Assembly: GCA_024362935.1 (NCBI GenBank)
Contig: JANCRA010000123.1
Location: 434,001 to 498,000, forward strand
Reading direction: 5' to 3'
DNA: 64,000 bases
Source: Setophaga petechia
Lineage: Eukaryota > Chordata > Aves > Passeriformes > Parulidae
Part shown: piece by piece, positions 36,238-48,262 of the stretch
Position numbering within the stretch: position 1 is the stretch's first letter
Layout of the letters: every line of letters starts with the position of its first letter
Notes under the pieces: generated by a model
The model's input: only the letters and a program-made list of their open reading frames with translations
What the model was told of the DNA's origin: nothing
Databases searched by the model: none
Translations under genes and position numbers: made by a program

Positions 36238-36253
36238 CCTGAAGAACCAATAG
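36238..36253 (+). CDS. ZMAT4: ZMAT4 last coding exon: final residues and stop
   Basis: After TTTCATCTCTTGCAG, the bases C CTG AAG AAC CAA TAG complete the split Asn codon and add L-K-N-Q and a stop. Only 16 coding bases are present, and they continue into the 3'UTR. With the four exons upstream the window encodes 195 residues. Adding the ~34 residues expected from outside the window gives about 229, the length I remember for mammalian ZMAT4. The phase match (2 to 2), strong acceptor and NLKN ending make the call firm despite its shortness. Confidence 0.9.
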
Positions 36254-36690
36254 TGGCTCATCAGTGGAGAAGAGGACAAGCACTAATGCTGCTTCTGTGG
36301 AGGGGAGCAGGTCAGCAGGAGAGGAAGCTTTCTTGGACTGTGATCCTATGTGGATTCAATAATTAACATGTAACTAACCTTTGCTTTGGACAAGTACATG
36401 GATATTTTTTTTTTTAATTTTGTGGTGAGTTAAAATATTTCGATGGATTTTTTTACCCTTTCAAGACAATATTTATTCAGCACAGAGTCTAGAGTATGAT
36501 AACTATCCTGTAAATACAGCACTTACTCATCAGTCATCTTCAGGGACAGTGGAAACAAACTATTTTACTTTTTCATATTTATTCCTAGATTTCTCCCAAG
36601 AGTATAAGATTATTCTACTACATTATCCATGATAGTGATGTAATCAGTCTTCAATCAGAAATAAACACACTTTCTTCACCTTCTCCAGCA
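36254..36690 (+). other. ZMAT4: ZMAT4 3' untranslated region (inferred extent)
   Basis: The region follows the TAG stop and is AT-rich, including a T10 run near 36405. It has no acceptor-like site suggesting another intron. The end is set about 25 bases beyond the AATAAA at 36660. Alternative, longer ends cannot be excluded from sequence alone. Confidence 0.6.
36660..36665 (+). promoter_or_regulatory. ZMAT4: Polyadenylation signal AATAAA
   Basis: This is a canonical AATAAA 407 bases after the stop codon. A GT-rich stretch (TGGTTTGTGTC, about 36691) lies about 25-30 bases downstream, where a CstF-binding element would be expected. It is the first AATAAA after the stop. Confidence 0.6.
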
Positions 36691-36699
36691 TGGTTTGTG

Positions 36700-39600
36700 T
36701 CAACACACACAGAGCAGCAGCAGTGAATCGTAGGGATTGTGTAATGGATGAGTTCCTTCCTTCCCTCTTTGTCTCTAAAGAAACAAATGGGTTCCATGAG
36801 TAAAGAACACTGAAAAGAAAGTGTGAATTCTCTTTCCTGCTGGTAGGATTCCTGCAGGCTCAGCAGCAGCTGATTGCTTCCCTGACTTTGCTGCGAGGCC
36901 GGACGCTGCCGTGCCCACCGGAGAGCTGCAGGTGCCACCAGAGCCCTGGCACAGGCTGGGCTGGCCAGGCCCTCCCAGGTAAGGCTGGTGCCCTGGGCAC
37001 CTGCAGGGACAGGGGTCAGCCCTGCACTGAGCCAGCTCTGCCCTGCAGCAGCTCGTTCTGCTTTGGGCACCTGAGCAGGGAAGGAGCTGAGTGGGAGGAG
37101 AGCCCTGCAGTGCTCTGCACCCTGGGGCTACCCAGAGCCCTGCTGGCCAGGAGCCCCAGCCCTGGGCATTACCTGAGCCCCTGGGCAGTGCCCAGAGCTC
37201 TGCTGGCCAGGAGCCCCAGCCCTGGGCATTACCTGAGCTGCCCCTGGGCTGTACCTGAACCCCTGGGCAGTGCCCAGAGCTGTGCTGGCCAGGAACCCCA
37301 GCCCTGGGCATTACCTGAGCCCCTGGGCATTACCTGAGCCCCTGGGCAGTGCCCAGAGCTCTGCTGGCCAGGAGCCCCAGCCCTGGGCATTACCTGAGCT
37401 GCCCCTGGGCTGTCCCTGAACCCCTGGGCAGTGCCCAGGGCTCTGCTGGCCAGGAGCCCCAGCCCTGGGCATTACCTGAGCCCCTGGGCATTGCCTGAGC
37501 CCCTGGGCATTACCTGAGCTCTGCTGGCCAGGAGCCCCAGCCCTGGGCATTACCTGAGCTGTACCTGAGTCCCTGGACTGTACCTGAGCCCTAGGCTGTG
37601 CCTGAGCTGCCCCTGGGCTGTGCCTGAGCCCCTGGGCAGTGCCCAGAGCTCTGCTGGTCACGAGCCCCAGCCCTGGGCAATGCCTGAGCCCCTGGGCATT
37701 ACCTGAGCTGCCCCTGGGCTGTACCTGAGCTCTGCTGGCCAGGAGCCCCAGCCCTGGGCATTACCTGAGCCCTGGGCTGTACCTGAGCTGCCCCTGGGCT
37801 GTGTCTGAGCCCTGAGCTCTGCCCGAGCTCCTGGGGTGTCCCTGAACCCCTGGGCAGTGCCCAGAGCTCTGCTGGCCAGGAGCCCCAGCCTTGGGCTGTT
37901 CCTGAGTTGTCCCCTGAGGCCCTGGGCATTACCTGAGCCCCTGGGCTGTACCTGAGCCCCTGGGTTGTGCCTGAGCCTTCCCTGCGCTGTTCCTGAGCCC
38001 CTGGGCAGTGCCTGAGCCCTTGGGCTGTCCCTGGGCCCTCCCTGGGCAGTGCTGGAGCCTCTGGGCTATACCTGAGCCCACCCTGAGCTGTCCCTGAGCC
38101 CCTGGGCTGTCCCTGAGCCCTCCCTGAGCTGTCCCTGAGCCCCTGGGCAATGTCTGAGCCCTGGGCTCTCCCTGAGCCTCCAGAGCTGTGGAGGGACAGC
38201 CTGGGTGCACTGCAGCATCACCTCCTTCCCTCTTTGGGGACACTCAGAGGCACTGCAGAAGCTCTGTGTGATTAATTTGTGCTCTTGCATCGATGCCTTT
38301 CATGTGTGGAGGAGAATGGGTTTTTCACAGATGAGTAAACATCTCCTTGGGTTTCATAGCTGTGGGGTGGTTTCATTTATTGTGTTTTGGGTAATAACAC
38401 GAGCTGCCAGTGTTCCTGAAGCTAAACTGCCTCTTTACAGAGAGAATGATTTACAGAAATAGGGCACATCAGTCATGTGGGTTCAAGCCTGACTTTTCCA
38501 AGCCTTCTTTCCCCAAAGGACCCTCCCCCAAGCAGCATCCAGGGTGCTGCAGAGGCGTTTTTGTCAGGAGACAAGTCCAAAAATCTGTGTGCTCTAGTAA
38601 TCGCTACAAGCTAATTGCAGCAAATTAATTACAGCACAAACACAATTTCCTTCCCCAGGCAGGCATGGAGACAGCTCTGCAGTGAGCTGGGTTGGACCCA
38701 GGCTCTGCTCCCAGCCTGTGCTGGGCTGGCTGTTCCCCCTGGGGTGTCCAGGTGTCACTCTGCTGTCACTCTGGTGTCTTGTGGCACTGCAGATGGGATT
38801 CCCACCCCTCAGCACCTGGCCCAGGTGAGTGGGAGGCAGGTGAGCTGCCCCATCACACCCCTGCCTCCAACTTCTGCCTGGAAGGACAGAGCAGCACAAT
38901 ATTTCCATTTATTGCCAATATTGTCCAGGTCTTTGGTCCCTAAATCCTTTTAATCTGTTGCTTTTCCTGAGTTCATTAGGCTTTCAAAGCAAGACATAAA
39001 AAGACAAATCTGCTCATGGTAAGTCAGTGATCCTTGTAGGAGTGATGCCAGATCTCTGATGTCAAGCCTGGTCCAATGGCCCCAGGCTGGAATGTGTGAG
39101 AGGATGTATTAGAGAGCTTTGAAAATGCTTCAGTGCAACCACTGCATCCCCCTAGGAAACTTTAAACTGAAGGGTGAAAACATTTGAGTATATTAAACCA
39201 TAAACACACTCAGCATTTCTCATGCAGAACACCTATAGGTAACAATTTGATTTTTGTCTGTTCTGGCCAAATGTTTTACTGGTTTAAAAATTCTGTGCAA
39301 GATAGTCTGTAAAGAAAACAAATCTCAATAACAGATCTTCAGTGTGGTTGGGTCTCTCCCCAGACTCACTTTACAGTCAGTGCTAACTGGAATCCAGGTG
39401 GAACTGGGAGACAGCTGCAAGGAAATTCAATGTTTTGGAAGTGTTTCATTAATGTAGCCATGCTGAGGCAGCTCTCCAGAGTCTGGGGTGATTCAGGTTG
39501 TGTTTCAGGGGCAGGACACTGACTTCCAGTGGTGTTTTATGCTCAGTCACAGCCCAAAACAAATAATATGTGGTTTTATCTGGCTCCTTATGTGGTGGCA

Positions 39601-42600
39601 ATGGAGCTCTATGGCAACAGGGTGTAACCTGAGGCAGCAGCTTCATACAGAGATTAATCATGGCAGAAGAATGCTCCTGCTGTAAGTGGTGCTTCCTTTG
39701 TGAAGTTCCCATTGCATCGACTCAATTAGCAAGTCCTGACCTTTAAAACCACCTTCCATAATCTCCAAATTAAGTATGTGGAAGTCTGCATCTTCCTCTG
39801 GGCTGCACCTGCCTGAGGTCATGGGCCTGAGCAGCTGCCAGGCACAGCAAGAGGCTGTGGGCAGTGCCCAGGGCTGGAGTGGGGCTGGGGACAAGCAGGA
39901 CCCACTCTGGGGGTTAAAGGAGAGCTGCAGAGAGAGAGCAAATGTCCATTAACCCTGCGGGGTGCTCCTGCTGAAGTTCCTGCAGGAGGAATTCCGTACT
40001 GGGGCACTGCTCCCTCATTGAACCCTGGCACCCACTCGCAGGTCTCTGACAAAAGCCTTTGTCTAACACGTTTTTAATCAGTGTGTGCATTTCAATTTGC
40101 ATATTAATAGCAAGGAGCTGTTATTACAGCTGCTGTTGATGAGATGGTGTCAAGCCCATCTTCCCATCTGAGGAGAGAAAGGAACTGCATCTATTATGTA
40201 AAGAATGACTTTGGCAGAAAACATGTCTGAGGATCGTCCATTCTTTGTCTCTATCTTCCTTTATCTCTGCCTTTATTTTGCTCTTAATGGCTCATATAGA
40301 TGCATTCATTAAGCTTCTTTTTTCCCCTTAGAACAAGGATCATTTAACAAGAGACTGGGACAAGATTTTGTGCCTGTTGTGACAGCTCCAAGCTAAATAC
40401 AACAGTCTTGTTCAGTGCTTTTGACTTTTGTGAAATGACAAAAGGTGGCCCCGCTCTGGGAGCCATTTTTTGCAGCTGACCCAGAAGAATAATTAACATT
40501 ATGGCAGTGCTCTCCAGGTTCCAGCCTTCCACAGCTCCACAGTGTTGGCTTCCCCATCCATCCCAGTGCCAGACTGGGCTGTGGTGGTGCTGGTGGCACA
40601 GGAGGCAGATGGAGCAGGGCTGCTGCTCCTCAGAGGATGCACAGGAGGACTGGGATGAGGGAAAGCTCAAACAGTGATAAAGGAGAGCTATGGAAATAGA
40701 AAATGCAAAGAAAAAGCCCCGAGGAAAAAGCTCTGCCCTCATGAAACGAGCTGAAGGAAGAGCTGCAGCAGGGGCAGTGCTGCACACACAGATTTATGGA
40801 GAGCAGTGCTGCTCTGAACAGACAGACAACCTCAGCTCACCCAATCCAATAGCTTCTCCTAATGAGGAAATTGTTATCTGTGCTAGGGAGTGTGGGACCC
40901 AGCAGGTGCACAGGATTAATAACAGAAAAGCATCTTTGCCAGTGCCAAAACCGTGGTGGTGCCATGCCAGGGGTGAGTGGCAGCCTTGGCTGGGTGCTGT
41001 GAGGATGCTGCCTTTGTGGCTGGCCCTGGGGAGCACAGACATGGGCAGGTTTGTGCCACTGGGCTGGGGTGGGCAGGAGCAGGGCTGTGGATGGAACAGG
41101 AGCCCTCAGAAGTGGCTCAGACTGCTCAGGCAATGCCTTTGGCTGCTCCTGCAGTTTGAATTGCAGTTTAAATTTGGAAAGGTCTGGCCAGAATCCAGCT
41201 CACAGCATGCACCTCTAAAGCAGGGAGTGCTGTCTCGATTGCTCCCACCATGAGTCACTTTCGAATGCAGATATTTAGTTCAGTAGTGCAGTAATGCATT
41301 AAAATGGAGCTCAGTGAAAAGGCAAAGCTAATTATACAACACCCAAACAATTCCCCCTCCTCCCTCTTGTCCTGAGCATCTTTGGCCACTGACCAGTGAG
41401 TGCCCCCAGGCCCTGGAAACAGGAAGGTAAATTAATCTCTGCTCTTGTGCCCAAAAGTTGTTTTCCTCTCCAAATACCCCAAATATCTGCAGCCTCTCCC
41501 TGGCCCAGCTCAGGTGCTTATTTCACCCTTATAATCAGTTCTGTGCAATTTACTATCAGTGCTGTAGCAGTGAGGATCTAAGGCTATAGGATAATAAGGG
41601 TGTCCTGGTTCTGGGCAAATTTTGGAAAGAACACCCAAAGGGGTCAACCTAGGACAAAGGTTTATAGTGAAATTAGAGTATCCAGTAGATTTAGAGCCCA
41701 GACAGGCTTTAGGGCAACAACAGATTCTTATTTGGATCAAGAGTAGGAACAACAAGCTTCCAGCTAGATCTAGACTAGAAAAAAAAAATCTGCTTCAATT
41801 TAATGTAATTATGGCAACAAATTAGACAGTGTGGGGCAAAAGGTAGTAAGTCCCTGTAAAATTAAATAGTGTAAACCTAATTTATTATTTCAGATTTGAG
41901 AGGTTTAGATAGTGCTACATCATCAGCTAATTTCACAGGGGTGGAAATGAATTTGTTGTTTTGCATTGGACAGAAAGCTGGAAGTGCCAGTTGCCAGCTG
42001 TGATTGCACATGTTGGGGATTGTGTTTAGGGGCTTGTCCACCCTTCTGCTGCCATTCAGCATCATGCACTTGTGTGTGAAAATGCCCAACGTGGTGATTG
42101 CTGTTCTGAGAACAGGATATTTGTGTCTGTGCAAGCACAAGCACAGAGGTGCATTGCAAAAGGAATGTTAAAAATGAATTATTTTAAACTGTGCTGTATG
42201 GTTGGATTAGTTTTGGGTTTTTGAGGATTTATTTCAGCTGTGTCTCTCTTTCCCCAGCCAACCCCTGTTCATCTCAGAGAGGCTTTGGCACAGCAGAATG
42301 CTTGTTTGGGTCACACCAGTCTCTCCCTGTGCCTCCTGCTCCTCTCTGAGGTTTCCTCTCAGAGCAGGAGCCCTGATCTGCATCTCTGCTTGGGGACAGG
42401 GGACAGCAGTGCTGGGAACAGCAAATGGAGCTCAGGAAATCATCCATCACCCTCTCAGCACCGTGCAAACGTGCTGACAGCCCAGCCAGCCCTGCCTCCC
42501 CTCCGTGCCAGTTGCCTCAGTGTGTTCACAGTGATGAGTAATAAAGTAATATTTTAAATTCAGACCCAATGGTTCAGACCCATTTCTCTGCATAGCAACA

Positions 42601-44512
42601 CCAGGCTCCCATCCCAGGAGGGGCATTTAGAAAGGCCTCTGAGACATTTAACAGAATTTTCTCTTGGAAGTCAATCTAGAGAGCAGCTCTGGAGCCATTC
42701 CCTGCTGGCTGGCTTCAGTGTGCATGTTTTAAAATAGTCAGCTGCTGTGCGGGTTTAATACAAAACACGAGTGTTCTATTTAATTAAACACACAGTTAAA
42801 GGATATCTGCAGCTTGCAGAGGGATGCTCTGTGGCTCCCCTGCCCCTCAGTGTGTCACCAGGGCACTGCTGTCTCCTCCTTGCTGAGCAATAAGCTGCCA
42901 GCAGCTTCAGCAGTGCCCTTGGGGACAATGCTGGTGCCCAGAGCAAGTCCCTGCCCTTTCCTGCTGAGAAGAACCCAAGGATTATGAAGTCATTTGGCCC
43001 CTTGGGGAGATTTATTGCTGTGACAGAGCTGTGCCTGAGCCAGGGCTGAGCCTCACAGCAGGGCAGCCCTGAGGGCTGGAGGTGCTCTCATCTCTGGTGC
43101 TGATCAGTCTGGGTCATTTAATATCTCCTGGGTCTCCTCCCCACAAACTTTCCTCATTTTTCTTGGCTTCCTGCATACTAGCTTGAGTGACTTGTGTAGA
43201 AAAAAACATTAGCCAGAGAATGAATCCAGAGTGCAAAATGTGCTGGGTTTTATGCTGACTTTTATGTGCTGTCTGTGCTAGTGTTTAACCATGCCTCAGC
43301 CAAAAATAGCAGGCTTTGGGGAACTCTGTAGTCTCCTGCTCATCAGCTCCTTCCATTCCTGTTGCTGCTGTCTAGCAGAGGCTGTCTGGGCTGCAGAGCA
43401 GTTCCTGCCAGCTGCAATAGATGCACAGGCACAGCAGGGCTGTGCTGCTTTGATTTTTTAAGGTTTTCTAAGCCTTCTGCAGTGGCTGTCAGTTCCCAGG
43501 TGCTGCTGTGCTCCCTGGGGTGACAGGCAGGTGACCTGATGAGCTGAAGAGGTCCGTGCATGTCTGCACATGCATTTTGCAGGAGAAGTATCTTAAATAG
43601 CCTTAGAAGGATCTTAAATGGCAAACCTGCAGGCTTCAGACTCGCCTTGCAGCCAGTTCTGTGTCTGTCTCTTTCTGGTGAAAGTGCTTTGCTGAGATGT
43701 CTTTAATGTTTTGTCAATTATCTGGTTTGTTTTCCCTCTGTCAGTATCTGTTTGCCAACACACACTGCAGCAGGGGATCCTGCTATTGGCACATTTATTT
43801 CACTGATGTTTGGGTTTTCACTCAAGTGGATTCCCAGCAATATTCCCTGCCCAGGGGTCACAGCTCTGCTGTGTGTGGACTTGAGTAGAGGCAGGAAAGC
43901 TTCTACTAAAAAAAAGCAGCTGCTGCTTTTTCGCTGAGGTGAGCTGGGGTGTGAGAAAGCAACATTAATGCTTAGTTGTTTTTAGGCATCCAGGTTTGTA
44001 AATCTGCAGTCTAAAACTTGTCCACACAGCAGAATGAGTTTCTGCAGCCTGGTTTGCTCTGTGCCCCTTCCATCCATTAAAATTCACTCTCCCTGTTCCC
44101 CCTTCCTTCCCAGTCTCTGCCCTGCTGTGTGGAAAGCTGCTCCCTTCTGCTTCCCTCTTGCCAAGCCTGGTGCCTCCTTTACAGACGAGTGGGCTGAAGA
44201 GGCAAAGCCCATCTGGGTGGGAGCTGGGAGTGAGGGGAAGCGTGGGAGGAACAAACGCTTCACATCGTCAGATAAACCCGGTGAGTTTGCCTTAAAAGCT
44301 CCCCGTGGCTTCAGCACACGTTAATGGCAGTGCAGAAATCCAACCCAAAACCAAACCAGCCTGGAGATCTGTTTGCAGCAGGGTGCAGGAGCTGGTGGCA
44401 CATGGCAGGGTGTCCCTGCTGAGCCCCCAGCACCCCCAGGAGCTCCCACATCACTGAGCTCAGCCTGGAGCTCCCCAGCAGCCCCAAACCTGTGCCCTGC
44501 TGGCTGTGGGGC
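36700..44512. other. Region downstream of ZMAT4, no gene recognised
   Basis: Apart from the minisatellite at 37120-38180, I see no exon with a recognisable domain, no RNA gene and no clear mobile element. The 187-codon open frame at 40690-41253 has no known motif and no supporting splice structure. A TGTCCTGGTTCTGGGCAAAT start at about 41609 looks LTR-like, but no matching end was found. Confidence 0.5.
37120..38185. repeat. 1-kb minisatellite of CCTGGGCATTACCTGAGC-type units
   Basis: The array mixes three modules: GCCCTGGGCATTACCTGAGC, CCCTGGGCAGTGCCCAGAGC and TCTGCTGGCCAGGAGCCCCA. A larger combination of about 70-110 bases is repeated irregularly. Towards 38 kb the units decay to CCCTGGGCTGTCCCTGAG. 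It begins about 430 bases after the inferred ZMAT4 3' end. Confidence 0.95.
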
Positions 44513-45036
44513 TGTCATATTTATTTCATGAAAAATCCTTTTGCCAGGATCTTTTCTCCTGAGAAGCTGAGAAGCTTCAGCTTCTCCATGTTTTGCTGCT
44601 TTGGAATGTGATTTGGAGAATTGTTTACCCAGCATGTGAAATTGTTTTTACTTGATGACCAATGACAGGCACCTGTGTTGAGGCTGTGAGCAGCCACAAG
44701 ATTTTATCATTCCTTTCTATTCCTTGCTGAAATCCTGATGAAATCCTTTTCTTCTATTCTTTTAGTATAGTTATATTATATAATTTTCTTTTAATATAAT
44801 ATATAATAAAATTTATTTGATAATGTATATATTATATGTGATAATATATAATATATATGATAATACAATATATGTCATATATTATATATTAATATATATG
44901 ATAATATATAATATATGATATTATGATATATATTATTTTATTTATATAATATAAAATAACAAATCAGCCTTCTGAAACATGGAGTCAAGATTCTCATCTC
45001 TTCCCTCATTCTGGGACCCCTGCAAACACCACCACA
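44513..45036 (+). mobile_element. Solo LTR, family A, sense orientation
   Basis: The element runs from TGTCATATTTATTTC to AACACCACCACA and is the reverse complement of the family A copies in the ZMAT4 introns. Shared blocks include GAAAAATCCTTTTGCC, CTCCTGAGAAGCTGAGAAGC, TTCTATTCTTTTAGTATAG and AACATGGAGTCAAGATTCTC. The AT-rich centre has grown to about 190 bases. No target duplication was found (TGGGGC on the left, GAGGAG on the right). Confidence 0.78.
44762..44965. repeat. AT microsatellite expansion inside an LTR
   Basis: About 200 bases of ATATAATATATGATAATA-type sequence lie where other copies of the same LTR have only 20-50 AT-rich bases. Expansion after insertion is the simplest reading. 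Confidence 0.85.
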
Positions 45037-45257
45037 GAGGAGAGCTAAAGGTGATGAACCTCTGCTGGCCAAGCACAGCAACATTTTGCAGTTATCTGAG
45101 CCTTTCACCCCAGGAGCTCCTTAGCTAATTAAACCTCCCGTGTTAATTAACCACATTTTCCTGATGAGAATTGGAGAGCAGCTGCCAATGCCCGTCACCA
45201 GCAGCGAGGAAGGCCTGGGTAGGATGATGGGACCAGGAAGTTTGGTTTGAAGGTTTG

Positions 45258-45965
45258 TGTCCTGGGGTGACATTATGATGCCTTTATCCCCATTGTTGTT
45301 CTGTTTATGCTGGATATTACATTCTGTGCCTTCAAGACTGGCTCTGAAGAGCAAAATTTTGGTTTGTTATCAGTTATCAGCCTGCTCACTCCCCCACAAA
45401 CAGCGGGACACAGACGGGGCAGTACAGAGTGAAGCTTTTGCTTTTTGCTCTTGCTCCTGCTTTGCTCTTGCTTTTCCTCGTGCTTGTTATTTAGTTTAGC
45501 TAGACAGTCTGAATTTCCCTGTTTTTCTTTCCTTTTCTTGGAGCTGTTCAAACCTGCTCCAGACTGGGCCCCTTTGAGGCCTAGCGGGGCCTGCTCTGAG
45601 CAGCAGCCAGGGGTACTGATAACAGAGCGAGCACCACAGGAGAGACTTTTTGAATTTGTCATCTTTTTCAGAGCAGTGAAAGAGCATTGTTATCCAGTAT
45701 TGTTCATTTTGTGTGCTAAAGAGTGCCTTGCCTGTTAAATAAACAGGTTCTTTCCACTTCTCTCTGAGGAATCCTTCCCAAACCAGTTGGTGTTGGTTTG
45801 CTTTCTGGAGGGGCTCCCTTTGGAGGTTTTCTCCCAAATTTGCCCTAAACAAGGAAATTTTGGTTTCCTTTTGCTTTGGAGAGCTTTTCCCAGAGAAGCT
45901 GGGGGGTTCTGTGTGGATCAGCCAAACTGGAGTGTGGGTAAAACCCAGTGGTGGGACAGGACATC
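45258..45965 (+). mobile_element. Probable LTR of another family
   Basis: The sequence starts TGTCCTGGGGTGACATTATG and has a CTTTTGCT/CTCTTGCT-rich segment. An AATAAA at 45738-45743 is followed by a ~220-base U5-like tail ending near GGTGGGACAGGACA. This layout suits an ERVL-type LTR in plus orientation. No target duplication was found, and no second copy is in the window, so it rests on layout only. Confidence 0.55.
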
Positions 45966-47576
45966 CCTGTGGGTGATTGCTGCAGAAATGTGGAGAAGTC
46001 AATGTGAGAACAGCTGGATATGGAGCAAGAGACTGAGAGTGCTGAAAAGGTCATTTTATGAGGCTGTTCTGAGTCTGTGCAGTCTGACTTACTTCTCTCC
46101 AAGGTCTGGTTTGGGATGGCATTCATATATTATTCATATAGCAGGAATGGGTGTCTCCCCTCCTGGTTTTCTTATGAAAATATCTTCTATTCATAGCACT
46201 GCAGAAAGTGTGATATGATTTATCTGAAGGTACAATCAGATTATTTTTTTTAATATTCCAGAGCTGTAGTCAGCAGGGATGTTGGTGGTTAATATTCAGG
46301 GCCACAAGCCTCCAAGGTTTTGAGTCACCACAATTTCTTAGTGTATGAGGCAAGAGAAGTAGCCCTGAGTAAAGAGTGGCAGACACAGCTCCTGGCTGCC
46401 TCGAGGCACCTCAGCTGGGCTTGGATGTGTCCTCCTGCCCTGAGCTTCCTGATGGAGGTGGTGGGACTCGACCATCTGAGCTGCAGAACCTCTGGGCAGC
46501 TCAGAACAACCTCTTTGTTCCTCCTCCTTCTGAAACCTGGGAGGGTGTTGGGGTGAAGGTTTCCCTGCTGTGTCCTCCTGAAGTCCCCCTGTAGCTCTTT
46601 TGGGGCTCCCTTGGGGCCCAGCTTTCCCTGAGTGCTCCTGGTGACTGCCCTTGTTTAGTGTCATGGAGCAGAATTTCAGGGGAAGTTCCCTAAAATCATG
46701 AATTGAATTCTTTCCAGCTCAGGGTTTTTAGCATCTCAGAATTTCAGGTAGAACAGATCAATCTGTGAGCTCTGCCATAACCTGCAGTTCTCATTTTGCC
46801 TCCAGTGACAGTGTGACCTCATTTTGAAAGGTCTGAATAACTTGCATTTGGCCCCTGGATATGACACAGAATCCAACTACTTCCCTCTTTATTATACCTG
46901 TGGCAATAATTATTCTTCCTCTCCAAACATAGCATTTTCCTTTTTAAAAGGGCTTTTTCTCATTCTCATATCCATCCTGGAAGTGCTGGTTTCTGTTCTA
47001 TTTTTAATGGGAAGGCTGGAGGGCAAATGCAATTAAACCACAGTGCATGAACTGTAACTTGAAATAGATTTTTTAAAAAAACCCAAACATCACCTTGTCA
47101 CTGGCAGAAGACTGGCTTTCTAATCTAGGCTCCAAGTCCAGCTTTCAGTTCTTGTGATCAGAGCAGGGGAGGCAGGATCACAGAGGATTTGGAGTGAAAT
47201 GAATTGAGTGTGTTAAAGGAAGAGATCCAGTTATGCCAGGGCTGGAACTGGATGACAAGGCAGCACTGAGGGTCACTCCTGGTGTCATGGGGTGTTTTGA
47301 GGGGGAGCCCAGCTGTGTGTGAGTGTGGAGCTGCTCCCCTTGCACCGAGGGTTTGAAAGGCAAATGTGATTTCACCACCTCAAATGTCCCTTGTGGCCAA
47401 AGGTGTGTGGCTGAGGCTGCTGATCCCCTCGTGTGCAGCCCCTGTGCCAGGCTGGGGAGGATGGAGTGAGCTGCCATTCTGGCTAACAGAAAGATCAATG
47501 AGGTGGAAGGTGCCATCCTTCTCCATTTGCTCCTCACGCTGCAATCGATGCCCTGACACTGTTATCACTCACCTGC
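45966..47576. other. Intergenic stretch, nothing recognised
   Basis: No exon with a known domain, no tandem array and no dispersed copy of the other repeats in the window. Open frames here are short and lack features. Confidence 0.5.
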
Positions 47577-48150
47577 AGCCACATTTCTCTTCCCAGAGAA
47601 AAGCAAGGCACAATTCCTCCCAAGAATATTTCTGGGTTTCACATTCTCTGCACCTCAGAGCAAGAAAAACCAATTCTTATCTCATTTTCTGTGCCTGTGT
47701 TTGTGCAAAAGTAGAATGCAATATGGAGATTGTTTACCCACAGTGATGATGTTTTGGTTCCTTGGCCTGTCAGGGCCAAGTGTGTTGCCCCATATTTCTC
47801 TTCACAGAGAAAAGCAAGGCACAATTCTTCCCAAGAATATTTCTTGGTTTCACATTCTCTGAACCTCAGAGAAAGGAAAAACAATTCTTACTTGTTGTGC
47901 CTCTGTTTGTGCCAAAGTAGAATCCAATATGGAGATTGTTCACCCACAGTGATGGTGTTTTGTTTCCTTGGCCTACCATGGCCAAGTGTATGTCAGGAGT
48001 TTCAGCTAAAATTCACAAGATTCTGTGCAGTTGTGTGCAATTGAATGCTTGGCAGATTCAGGTTAGATGTAATGTAATATAGTGTAGAATAATATAGTAC
48101 AATAAGTAAGTAATTAGCCTTCTGATAAGATGGAGTCCTCCTCATCATCC
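47577..48150 (+). mobile_element. LTR, family B, with internal tandem duplication
   Basis: CCACATTTCTCTTCCCAGAG (47579) and CCATATTTCTCTTCACAGAG (47792) start two tandem copies of a ~213-bp segment. Only the second continues into the LTR end with TAGTGTAGAATAATATAGTA, TAATTAGCCTTCTGATAAGA and ATGGAGTCCTCC. It is the same family as 6115-6465. The expected AATAAA has changed to CAATAAG in this copy. Confidence 0.68.
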
Positions 48151-48184
48151 CTCTCCTTTGTCAGGGGCAAAAATATCCACTAAA

Positions 48185-48262
48185 GCCATGCCCATGGCAG
48201 GGACATGGAATGAGATGAGCTTTAAGGTCCAACCCAAGCCATTTTGAGATTCTCTGATTAAC
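48185..48262 (+). repeat. CR1-like LINE 3' tail
   Basis: GGCAGGGACATGGAATGAGA, GATGAGCTTTAAGGTCCAAC, CCAAGCCATTTTGAGATTCT follow the order of a CR1 3' end in plus orientation. It is truncated, without coding sequence. Confidence 0.6.

Noticed and set aside
38475..38500. GGGTTCAAGCC resembling a tRNA B box
   Set aside because: No A box or acceptor-stem pairing at the right distances was found, so there is no tRNA.
40690..41253. 187-codon plus-strand open frame
   Set aside because: No recognisable motif, no splice context, and composition like the flanking non-coding DNA.
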